Shown here piece by piece: positions 20,236 to 29,957 of a stretch of 64,000 bases of DNA. Source of the stretch: Pezicula radicicola. Taxonomy: Eukaryota; Ascomycota; Leotiomycetes; Helotiales; Dermateaceae. A program made the position numbers and the translations under genes. Location: assembly GCA_003008705.1 (NCBI GenBank), contig PDUO01000037.1:369765-433764 (forward strand), given 5' to 3'. The notes under the pieces are model-generated. The model ran no database searches. It was given only the letters and a program-made list of their open reading frames with translations, and was not told where the DNA came from. Position 1 is the stretch's first letter. Each line of letters starts with the position of its first letter.

Positions 20236-22178
20236 CTAGATATAGAATAGCGGGGGACACTGGTAGAATTCTATTAATACAGGTTCACGTTGGAAGCTTC
20301 CGAATTTCCATACCCTTTGAAATATGTATTTCAGCCATATAGCACAGGGCCGTAGGGACGCTAGCGTTCGACGATTCGTGGCAAGGAATGTGGGGAACAC
20401 GGAGATGTAGGCAGGTGTCCAAATTCGTTGTTCATAACGACGGCCAGCCGTTGGGATAACATATCCCAAGCACAGCGCAGGAAGCATAGCCTTCGCAACA
20501 CTTGACGGGATCGCGCGTCCCGTGGGTCCGGTGTAGACTGCCCTGCTAGTGGTGTACAAACTAATGAGAAAGTACAAAGGTGCAATCTTGGCGATGCCGA
20601 ACAGTTGGTAGACTCCGAAGATGACAGGCAAGGATACGAGGGTGCGGTAGTTGCCGTCGCGGTAGCCTTCGACAGTCCAGATGTAGACCAGGGAAGTCAG
20701 GTTGGCGAGAAAATAGAGATATTGGAGTCTCTTTTCTGGGTCGGGGTCGGGGCCGGAGATGGACTCGGAGAAGGCGAAGACTATGATGGCAAGGATAGAG
20801 TCGATCGGAGGAATGCCGGTGAACGTCGCTTTCAGAGGCTGGCCTAAGAAGGTGTTTAGGGACGATGCAGCGTCCGAGGATAGGGCCAGAGCTTGTTGAG
20901 CGATGTAGAGAAGGCCACAAAGAAGGACTGCCGCAATGATCTTAGGAATAGTCGACGAAGTAACACGTAGGGCCGGCAGCTCGTCAAAACAAGGGATGAA
21001 GTACACCGCGTCAATCTTAGTGGTTTGTTACACCATCTAGGTGAGCTTTGAGTATATTGGTGAGGTTTGTGACCAGAACGGCGGTGGCTTCGATAGCGCT
21101 GTTGCCTCCTTGGCCGCCGATGGGCTCGAGCTATGGGTCATGTTAGTTTTAGTATTGTGGATGTATGGCGTTAGGGGCTTACTCACCTTGTCCTCCGCAT
21201 CTCCACTTTTTGAAGACATATTCCGGCAGGGGAGTCAGGGCCGAGGAGACCTTGGTGGCGTACAAATATCGGAACTGGAAGTTCTCGGTTATCTTGTCGT
21301 CGAGGTGCTCGTTAGCCAGCTTTTCTTCATCCTCCTTGGCGAAACGAGGGAGATCTGGGCCGTAGTTCGTCTTCCTATGTTGACGAAGAGGAATCAATAA
21401 ACTCGGTCATGGGGACTTGAAAGGATGAGATATGAGAAGCTCTTATGGAAGTTTGTCTGAACGGTGTAGGCATCCTATTCCTTTATAATAGATATACCGA
21501 AGATGCATTTGTAGTCTGTTGGTAGGGAGTCTGCACAATTCGTGAGCTTCCATGAATGAATTGGCTCCTGGAACTGGAGGTTCAATTCACGGGCTGACCT
21601 ACCTGTGTGTTCAGATGCAGGAATGTAACCTGGTTTGAGCGAGTCAGCGAGACGCCACATCTCGCTCCTGACTTTGCTGTAGACTCCGTCGGCACCGATC
21701 AAGATGTCTCCTAAGTAAGACTTCCTATCACTCGTCTTGACCTTAACCCCAGATGGCTGGAGAGAGATCTCGATCACTCTCTTGTTAGTAAGAACCTTAT
21801 CCTTGTTCTTCATGTTACCCTAAAGTGTATCGAGAACTACCTGGCGATCGATGAAGACGACATCGTAACTATGCCTGTCAAGAAATTACATCTTTGCTAC
21901 AAACGCATGCCAGGAACAAATGATACGAACCGATGTCTCGCCTAATCTCCCCATCCATGGTAGTGAGACAGGACCTTCGCATTAGAGTCGCGAAGATAAG
22001 TTTCACTAAAAGGCCCGGTAATTAACTTCTTAATCTCATCGTACTTTACAGTCCGATCTGGTCCAGGACACGGGCGTGGCAAAAGCAGAAAGGCTGATGC
22101 CAAGATGTAGCAGTGGATTCTTTGATGCAACGAAGCAGTGCATCTCGACGGGGAGTGACGTAGAACAGTAGGTTTCAA
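20236..22178 (-). pseudogene. FAD-dependent monooxygenase with C-terminal membrane domain, decayed
   Basis: Minus-strand order: KYDEIKKLITGPFSETYLRD, YDVVFIDRQVVLDTL, GDILIGADGVYSKVRSEMWR (FAD-binding GAD motif), YKCIFGIS, FHKSFSYLILSSPHDRVY, then TGA where Trp is expected and a one-base shift near 21380, PRFAKEDEEKLANEHLDD, LPEYVFKKWRCGG, a normal intron, PIGGQGGNSAIEATAVLV, and finally a hydrophobic domain of several TM helices (FFxxF...ANLTSLVYIWTVEGYRDGN, ISLYTTSRAVYTGPTGRAIP). The first half fits PaxM/meroterpenoid-type FMOs. The usual GDSxHK motif between KKW and GGQGGN is missing, and the N-terminal GxGxxG region is frameshifted or lost. The polytopic tail suggests a membrane-tethered enzyme. 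Clearly non-functional. Confidence 0.78.
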
Positions 22179-23472
22179 CAGCTTGGTACCTCAGCAAAAC
22201 TTGCCTGGTTCTCTGAACGGCTTTTCCTTTCTGTGCGATAACCCGTCTGGCTGATTGCAGTCTCAGGGACAGAGGTGTTTTCTGGGGAAGATGTCAGGCT
22301 GCCAACCCCGGGTCCCGCGATCCTCCTCGTCGGGTTCCGCTGTTTATCTTAGTGAATCACTGAAGACGAATGGGGCTCCCACAGAAGAACCTTGTTATCA
22401 TAGTACAGTAGCCCCCCCACCCCCGGCTGGAGTATTCCTTGTCAGAGGTGTGGGTCTTACCCGAATCTGTTATTGTTTCTTTGACCTTATTTATTTTAAA
22501 TATAATTATATATTTTAAGAGTATTCTACTAATTAGATCATATACCTAGGTTATATCCTATCTCTAGTTACCCTTTTAGGATAGAATCTATAGATAATAG
22601 ATTTACGCAGCCTACAACGGTCGCTGCCGCAGGAAACCTCAACCTAGTGTAGAGGACTTGCCCTTCGAGCCCTTATTCTATAGCCCTTTGTATATCTGAA
22701 TCATTGTTGGGGAGATGGAAGGTGGTCGTGGTCGTCGCTGCCAACGGCAAACCAAAGCTAGTCTCGTGTAGCTCGTGGTCCGCGCCCGCAGGACTAGTGT
22801 ACTCGAGTATGTCCTATTAGGGAGGGTGTGTCGTCGCTCCAGGCGCCTACTACAGCCGAAGCGAAGCTGGTCTCACTTAGCCTATGGTCGCGCCCTATAG
22901 GACATGCCACAAGGGTTGGGACACTCATCAATCTTGGTGCGGATGTGAACGTAGTCGAGAGTAGGGCTCCAAACTTATTTGATTTGAGTAAATTTAGTAA
23001 ATTTAATTTGATTAAATTTAAGGTTGGATTTTAAAGCTTGATTCGACGATTCGACGCAAATTTATATTATATGTACTACTTACTGTAAGCGAAAACCTAA
23101 TTAGGAGGACATTTTAATATAAAGCAACTACTAGTAATTGCAAAGAGTAATATATAACTAACAAATACGCAATTGTAGTTATAAACAATAAGTTAGTAGA
23201 TGTTAGCCGGAAATTAAGTGATTTATAGACACGTGCTTAGCTTACTTTTCATATATATATATATAGGCCCTTTAGACCTTACTTTATTTTATAATCGAGT
23301 CCTATTTTCAAAGTCTAATAGTAGAGGTTATAGTCTTTAAGTGTAATTATATAAGGTCTGTTTCTCTGTTAGGTGACTACTACCTAAGCCTATTTAGGCC
23401 TCCTTTGCGACACTCCTTTTCTTTCTTTTTTCTAAGCCTCGAACGTCGAATCGAATGTTTCTAGCTCTTAAT
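22179..23472. other. AT-rich intergenic region, weak ankyrin-like relic
   Basis: No intact gene. At about 22600-22970 short phrases such as VAAAGNLNLV and GTLINLGADVNVVE recall ankyrin repeats, interrupted by stops. The evidence is weak. Confidence 0.3.
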
Positions 23473-23566
23473 CTAAGCAGATTTCCAAGGGAGTAAGACG
23501 TCGAGTTCGAAGTAGATTCGAATTAGAGACAATTCGATTGGAGCCCTAGTCGAGAGGATGCTAGAT

Positions 23567-23591
23567 CCACCACCACCACCACCACCACCAG
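23567..23591. repeat. (CAC)n microsatellite, Gly-coding on minus
   Basis: Eight CAC/ACC units in a row. In the extended minus-strand frame of the NDT80-like gene they encode a run of glycines. Confidence 0.9.
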
Positions 23592-23676
23592 ATCCTCTAG
23601 GACCAATGCTTGCATTGCTCTCTTGTCTTTCTCTTTGGTAGTGACCTGGAGAGCGGCCACGAACTACTATCGGAGC

Positions 23677-25095
23677 CTATATACGAGTTGTAACTTTAAC
23701 CCAACGGTCTTGATGTTGCTGCCCAAGGTCGGCAAATAGTTCAACTAGTAGATGGTAATACTGCTGTGCAGCTCTACGTTTGCCATTGTTTGCTGTTGCA
23801 TTCTTGAATTGGATGCGCTCGAATGTTGCTTCTATCGCCGTCTGACTAGGACTAGTACCAGAGAACTGATTATAGACACCACGTAGTCCATTTCCAAGTT
23901 CACTATCTCTATCATATATATCGATGGATGGATGAGGGCGTGGTGCTACTGTAATTCGGGGTGGCTTATCCTGAGGGCCTTTATGCTGCTTTGGCGTATG
24001 TTGAATAAGCTCGATGGCTTTTCCGTTCTGGCTGTTTGTAACTGCAGCGATTGACATGGCAAAGGAATAGATTACGGGAGGTGAGCCACCATTCTTCAGA
24101 AGATGTAGAGCGCTAGTAGGAATACATGGGTAGAGAGTGTAAGAGCAATTAACCGCAAAGTAGTTTCGGCGGTAGCATGTCCAGTCATTGTTGGCTATAA
24201 AGAAGCCTTTGTCGATCTTTCCAAAGATTTCCGGTTTGATGATTTGACCATCGGCGGTTTGGAATTGGTAATAGACCTCTGTGGGATGTAGTGGCATTTG
24301 ACAATCCTGAGGATCTAGTTTGACGTAAACTATGCTTCTCGCATCCACCATGCCTTCCACATTTCCCAAATGAGTTGGCGGATTCAAGGAATCCAAATCC
24401 TCGTCCTCACTTGCACTGGCGTCTAGAACCGGAGATTCATCATCCTCTCGACTACCATCGTTCAAACTTGCGGCTCTCTTTGAATAATTGTTTTGGGAGG
24501 TGGCGGATATAGCAAGTTGCTCTATGTGCGTTCCCAAGGGCATGTGTATACCGTCACTGCTCTCAACCGATGAGCTGCAACGCTTTGAATAGGATCCTAT
24601 ACGAGAACGTGACAAGCGATCACCAGAGTCCAAGGGATCGGCCTCTTCTTCGGCTGGCGTTTCATCTCGTCTCACCTTCTCGTCTTTATCTTCTCCGTCG
24701 TCGTTATGCGAGGCTGATGTTGGGTTCTCATCTGCAGGTCGGGATGACTCGACGGTGTCGAGAGTCTCCACTTCGGCAGCTGATCCCACTGCATCTCCAC
24801 GTTGCAGCCGTCCTTTGTTGGTTCCATCGTTGTTGTCCTCAAGTTTGTTCCCTTGAGCTGTTTCGCGCTTTAATAATTCATCGGCTTGCACAGAGGGTTC
24901 CTTGGGAAGAGGAGGTGAATCCGATCGCGTCTTGACAGAAGCCTCAGGGTTCTCGACTGGATCGGCAGTGTTTGGGCTCTGCTCGGCCGAAGGCAAGTTT
25001 GGGGCATTGATGTTGCGCTCTACCAATATATTAGCTAAAAGAACGCTCTGCAGGTTGGAAGGGGCAAATACCAGCTGGCGAGGACGCTCCCAAGG
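23677..25095 (-). CDS. NDT80/PhoG-like (p53-fold) transcription factor, truncated by TAG
   Basis: The N-terminal ~230 residues are acidic, low-complexity (Asp/Glu/Ser/Pro). The C-terminal part is an NDT80/PhoG DNA-binding domain: IIKPEIFGKIDKGFFIANND, WTCYRRNYFAVNCSYTLYP, AIELIQHTPKQHKGPQDKPP, FERIQFKNATANNGKRRAAQ, QQYYHLLVELFADLG, WVKV. Relatives (Ndt80, VIB-1/XprG) bind DNA and control meiosis, starvation proteases or heterokaryon incompatibility. The stop TAG 23677-23679 falls inside the last motif. Without it the frame continues API-VVRGRSPGHYQ, a glycine run and a tail to TAG 23473, so about 68 residues are lost. No ATG is obvious at the 5' end; an acceptor at 25096 may join an upstream exon near 25180. 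It is divergent from the HeLo-like gene at 25507. Confidence 0.8.
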   Translation of the reverse strand, partial: PWERPRQLVFAPSNLQSVLLANILVERNINAPNLPSAEQSPNTADPVENPEASVKTRSDSPPLPKEPSVQADELLKRETAQGNKLEDNNDGTNKGRLQRGDAVGSAAEVETLDTVESSRPADENPTSASHNDDGEDKDEKVRRDETPAEEEADPLDSGDRLSRSRIGSYSKRCSSSVESSDGIHMPLGTHIEQLAISATSQNNYSKRAASLNDGSREDDESPVLDASASEDEDLDSLNPPTHLGNVEGMVDARSIVYVKLDPQDCQMPLHPTEVYYQFQTADGQIIKPEIFGKIDKGFFIANNDWTCYRRNYFAVNCSYTLYPCIPTSALHLLKNGGSPPVIYSFAMSIAAVTNSQNGKAIELIQHTPKQHKGPQDKPPRITVAPRPHPSIDIYDRDSELGNGLRGVYNQFSGTSPSQTAIEATFERIQFKNATANNGKRRAAQQYYHLLVELFADLGQQHQDRWVKVTTRI

Positions 25096-25506
25096 CTAGA
25101 ATAGGCCCAAGAGGGTCAAAGAGAGTGCTGATCTGGATATCAACCTCTCCCATGAATTGCGTAATCTTAGAGCAGGCCATCTCAATGGACCTAGGGCTTA
25201 AGCTGAGAAAAATCAGCTTCGTTGTGGGTTGGGTGTTAAATCAGAAGAAACTTACCTGTTGACCATCCCCTGTACTGTTTTCTTGCTTGTTATCAGGGCT
25301 TGAAGGATTGCATTAGTGACTCAAGTACAATGCTAGAATCCAAAGCTTGATTTTGCGCTGTTGTTCAGCCTTGATACCAGGTACCCTACAGCTGCCCACC
25401 ATTTGTTTATTTCTTATGCGCGTCGCACTTGCCGACTCTCTGTGGTCTTGATCACATTTGTTTACAAGACGACCCAGAAGACAACTTTGTATACATTTTT
25501 GGCGTC

Positions 25507-27183
25507 ATGGTCGAAGCAGTCTCAATTGTCTCTTCCTCGCTCTCGATTGCGATAAACCTGATCAAACTTGCAAATCAAACTGCTGAAGGGTTTGCAGCCT
25601 ATAAGTCGTATGGAGAAAAGCTAGTGAGCATACAAAAAGACCTTGGACTTTGCAAGAAGTTCTTTCAGCAATGGATGGATTGGTATGAGATTGGGAAGCC
25701 GGGCCAAGGCGGGGAAGGAATTCGGTACTTTGGTGAAGACGACTGGGCGTACGTTCAAGAGCATGTCGCAAGGATCGACGAAAAGATAATTAAGATCATC
25801 AAAGTCCTCAGCGGCCTTGTCAAATCGCCAGAAGAAATCACAAAATACGAAAATGCAACCGCAAAACGGTTGACAGTATCCGATGTGCAACCAAGCAGTA
25901 GGTTGAAAAAATGTCCTAAGGATGTCCAAGAGGAGATCGAATTTTTGGAGAGCATGACACCTGATCGGCTACAATCCTTGCTTGGCAATAGGGGCCAGCT
26001 CGTGAATGCGCAAAATATGACTGGTTTTAGGACAAAGATTTGCAATGTTCTCTTCCTAAAACTTTCAGATTTCGAAGCAACGATCTTCAGCCTCAATCTC
26101 AAAATCAGAGAGCTTGAAGAGCTCTCTGCAAGAACAGCTGGTTTGTACCATCCATCCCTGGCCATTAGAACAGATAGCCTTAGCAAGCTGTCGTCAAGCA
26201 TTGATGAGATATAGGAAGTCAATATTTCCTTACAGCAACGACCGACGGCAAGCTCTGTGTATACAGTCCTCCAATCAGGTTCCAACAGTCAATTTCAAGT
26301 TAGCCTTGAGCTGGACTTGTACCATGCGCTTGCGAGAGACTGGAACAACGTATCATACGGCTTCATCACAGAGCCAAGGACGCAGAGTCGCACATATTTT
26401 GTTCTTTCTGTCAGACAAGTTCAGAGCGGCAGTGATATGCAATACTCAACCCAAAGCCAGGACTTTTCTACTGCCGTTCAAGCCGCACTTCTCACCCCAG
26501 GACAGACGATATATATGTACGTATCTACTGGAGATCTACTTTTAGCTGTCTCAGTGGCTGTGTCTACAGAACATTGTCAAAAGCACAAGATTGCTGACCT
26601 GACAACGAGTCGGGCATATTTTGGCATCGACAAAAGATATGAGCTTGCATACCGCATCGCCGATTCTGGACTACGACTCCTAGGCACTAATTGGCTCTCC
26701 ACAATGGAAAACCAAAATTTATTCCTCCTCCAAGAACGCAACAATAATGGTTCAAGATGGTCTTTGGCTTTCGGCGATACCGAGCGAAAGAACTCCCACA
26801 TCTTCACTCAAATCGAAGATGCTATGAGCACTCGAGATTTGCCGAATTCCCAAGAGTACTTTTGGCAGTCATACAGCATTGGATTGCTCTTGATTGAACT
26901 AGCCACTGAATCAAAAATCCTTGAATTACGTTTCTCAGACGACAGTTTCCAGTCACCACTTCCAGTTCGCTTGATGGTCTGGGTTAACGGTTCAGAGCAA
27001 GTCTGGACTATTGATGATGCCATGGTTTTTGTCCGACAACGCTTTGGTCAGACTTTTTACATGGCTGTCCATTCCTGCCTTCATATAGCGGAATTTCCGT
27101 TGGAACACGAAGACGAGCTGCTACGATTAGAAGCAGAGAAAGACCTGGTTCGCTTTTTTTACAGGAATGTGTTCCAGCCGTAA
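25507..27183 (+). pseudogene. HeLo-like / DUF7580-type incompatibility protein with one in-frame TAG
   Basis: From ATG 25507 (MVEAVSIVSSSLSIAINLIK) one frame runs to TAA 27181-27183 with a single stop, TAG 26212-26214, in SSIDEI-stop-EVNISLQQ. The hydrophobic first helix followed by a helical bundle (LVSIQKDLGLCKKFFQQWMD) resembles HeLo and related fungal N-terminal domains that form membrane pores in allorecognition cell death. The second half contains ELAYRIADSGLRLLGTNWLS and NQNLFLLQERNN, like the C-terminal DUF7580 domain found with such N-termini. With the stop read as sense the protein would be about 558 residues. It could be a pseudogene, a truncated N-terminal-only protein, or a readthrough product. 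The neighbour at 25095 is an NDT80-like regulator, divergently transcribed. Confidence 0.65.
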
Positions 27184-28112
27184 GTTTATTGTCGCGCTGA
27201 GCAAGACCCGTGCTTAAGACTTTTATAGGTTAAAAGGACTGAGAGATAAGAGATCAGCTCGCTCGAGGGCGCGGGTGATTCCCCGTGGGGTTGTTGTAGT
27301 ATGATGATGCCTTGGATATCAAGCATGTGAGCGTGATCAGGGTATGTCCTTGAACCATCAAAATCCGGTTATGGGTGTTCTCTTCCCATTTATAACACTA
27401 TTCCTTCGTTAAATGTTTTGCTATCTCAGATATATTAGTCAAACTACAGAGAATTTGAGACATCTTACAATCTCAGCTGTGGATGGCGGCCACGTCGCTC
27501 TCTCAGTGGAGCTGTGGAAAAGATCGAATTATACTAATGAAATCCTCTTTACTTATGTTTAAGTTTTCCAGTTGAATTAACTTAGCTTATATGGTACAGT
27601 AACCCGCTTTCCCCGCACCATCACTACTACACTTTAGCTTCAGATATTCACCAAGCATTAACAGTATTACTCCTAATTTCTAAGTTCTTTCCTGGGTACG
27701 CCTGCACACTACATTTTCCTTTGTTAATCACGCTAACTTGCCTCTATACTTACGTTAACGAATAATCGGCGGTATTAGCATTAACTCACTATGATTATAA
27801 AGAATGTGTACTTATTTTGAAGCAAATCGAGTATGACGATGTTTATATTTCTTAGAGAACAGTCTAGTATGATTTGGCCGCTATTCCCATTTCCTAGTTC
27901 TAATGTCAGCTACTCCGCCACTGTCTTAAACGAATTTATCTTGTTATTATTCGGGGTTTGCAATGATAATTTACATTTCTTGGGTTGATGGGAAGATAGA
28001 ATTGACAATGGAATGAACAGATGCTTCAATAGGATTGCGCATATGACTTTGAACAGCTTTTCTATAGCTACTTGTGCTTTTACTGCCTCATCACGAAAAT
28101 ATATAGCATTTT
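27184..28112. other. Intergenic region, no gene seen
   Basis: AT-leaning sequence without a coherent frame, lying between the HeLo-like gene (plus) and the hydrolase (minus); it should hold both terminators. Confidence 0.55.
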
Positions 28113-29029
28113 TTATGAGTCTTTACCAATGGGAAACCCGCTCGCAAACTCCACTAAGGCCTCAGCCGTTTCCAATGGTAAGTCCAGAAATGGTGAATGC
28201 GATGTTGGCAGCGTCTTGGTTATGGCGAAGTTTCCTGCCTGCACAAAAGCCTGCTGAACCCTCAATGGGAGCATCTGGTCGTCGTCACACAAGAGATATG
28301 CACATCTACCTTCCCAGGCTACATCCGCCCATGGTGCAAACGTGGATTTCGAGGTCAAACTAGCTATAGATTGCGGGAGGAGCTTCTCGGCCCATTTTTT
28401 GGCTTCGTCGGCGGGAAGATGGTTGTAGAATTGAGGAATGGCGGCTTCGGCACTCTTGGGTCTTGCCACACCTGTTTCTATCTGGGGTCATAGTGTTAGG
28501 AATTTGATGATTTTTGGAGAGTGGGCATTTTTTCACTTACATCCATCTCCGTCCAAAATGATAGATCAACTCCATGTATCTGAAAAGTTTCTGCCACAGA
28601 TGACCCAACCGGTACACAAAGGCCAGAAATGCATATCACGCCAATCACCCCTCCTTTCAAGCCTTGCTTCTGACGTTCTCCTATAGAGAGTCCCTGCACC
28701 GCGCCTCCCGCTGAAACCGCCGCGAAAGAGTGCATCCCAACCACCAGGTGCTTTCCACCGTCGAGCAGAGGCACGATGACCCCGCGAAGGAAGGCTACGT
28801 CGGCGGCTACATCTTTTGTGAGGGCATCATCGCTGCCAACGCTTGGTGCACTGTTTCCTTGCCGTTAGCCATCGTTTTCAACGCTTATTCCGGGCTAGGG
28901 GAGATCTGCTTGCTTCGGAGATACCACGCAAGGATAAGATTTCTCCTCGAGCAGCCTTTTTAAAGTTTCGAACCCTTCACCCGTGTGTAGCGCTCCGTGG
29001 CAGAGGAGGATTGTTGGTTTCTCGGCCAT
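28113..29029 (-). CDS. Alpha/beta hydrolase
   Basis: ATG 29029 (MAEKPTILLCHGALHTGEGF) carries the oxyanion-hole strand HGA. Then come the nucleophile elbow HLVVGMHSFAAVSAGGAVQG (Ser in HSF), ICISGLCVPVG, an intron near 28480-28540 (GTAAGT...CCCCAG), the cap FYNHLPADEAKKWAEKL, the acid CAYLLCDDDQMLP and the catalytic His in TSHSPFLDLP, ending GKDS at 28113. The family (AB hydrolase 6-like, related to plant methyl esterases and fungal ester hydrolases) cleaves small esters in the cytosol; the substrate is unknown. Between SYPCVV and SVGSDDALTK the reading frame holds two stops (28895 onward) and I could not find a splice pair that keeps phase, so either an odd intron or a lesion lies there. Confidence 0.75.
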
Positions 29030-29953
29030 CGCTTCGCTTTTACTTGATTTCGTCGGAGCGGAGCTCGTAAAGTCAGCGATGGACAATGTTGAAAAAAGCA
29101 AGACTGGATATGATCTTGCAAAGGGAAAGATAGGCACAATAGAGGTTTTGGCAAGCAAAGGAAGCACTGTAGCGAGTAATCGCCTTTGTGGACCCTATGG
29201 ACTTATGTCCCAGTTGAAGTAGGCTTTGCAACGCTTTGTGCATCTATGAAACCTTTTAATTAATGGCGCAGCATGTTATGCATACATAATACTGTGTGTG
29301 TGTGTATATGTGAAACAATTTTTATTCCGTTCGAAGGCCGAAGGCCTTATGCAGAAATTATCCCCCCCAAAACAGATATTAAACAGTGGACCGGTGGGTC
29401 TGTAATACAAGTTGGTGGTTTTGGGGGTAGCTTCTAATAGTATACAGTACGACTTTGTAGTAATCAAATTACGCAATTTACAGGGCTCTTACCCCAGATA
29501 ACCCCCTGTACCACCCCCTTGCCTCTGTCCCTATTCGGACACCAGGATTCATGGGGAGGGATCTACAGTCGTCAATGTTCTCTCCTCTCGCTTTCTCCGG
29601 TCCCAGGTGCGTGGACGTGCCGCACAGTACACTTCGTGCTCAAACTCACCGGCTTTCGAACCTAAAGAAGATTTGAAGCGGGTGAGCCATCTAACAGATG
29701 ACCTGATACTATCCTCCCCCCTAAACAAATGTTAAACAGTAGACCGGCGAGTCTGTAATACAAAAATTGCTTCCCACTTTCTATAGTTGTTGTAGGTAAC
29801 CTTTCAAAAATTGTCTTCGCTTTTCGAAAGTAGGCAGTTTTGCTTGCTTGCTTGCTATACTCTCCCTTTGTGTGTCTATAGGCTCTCTGGTTGGGATGTG
29901 GCATGTGCGCAACGCGAATCACTAGCCGAAGGCTTGTTTAACGCATACACGTA
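29030..29953. repeat. Direct-repeat-containing intergenic region
   Basis: Two diverged copies of a roughly 50-base motif (29366-29412 and 29714-29762; shared cores TTAAACAGT, GACCGG and GTCTGTAATACAA) sit in the same orientation, with a TG microsatellite at 29290-29310. At 29862-29887 the minus strand reads AGAGCCTATAGACACACAAA, which recurs on the plus strand at 32601-32624, beyond the transposon. No gene is recognised. Confidence 0.5.
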
Positions 29954-29957
29954 TTAA

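Noticed and set aside
20605..20847. Gly/Val/Asp-rich plus-strand frame
   Set aside because: Reverse-strand shadow of the membrane domain of the FAD monooxygenase relic.
13921..22178. A secondary-metabolite cluster (P450, MFS, FAD monooxygenase)
   Set aside because: No backbone synthase is present and the three genes are all broken; co-location alone is not enough.
24570..24935. Plus-strand open frame opposite the NDT80-like gene
   Set aside because: Shadow of the low-complexity acidic coding region on the minus strand.
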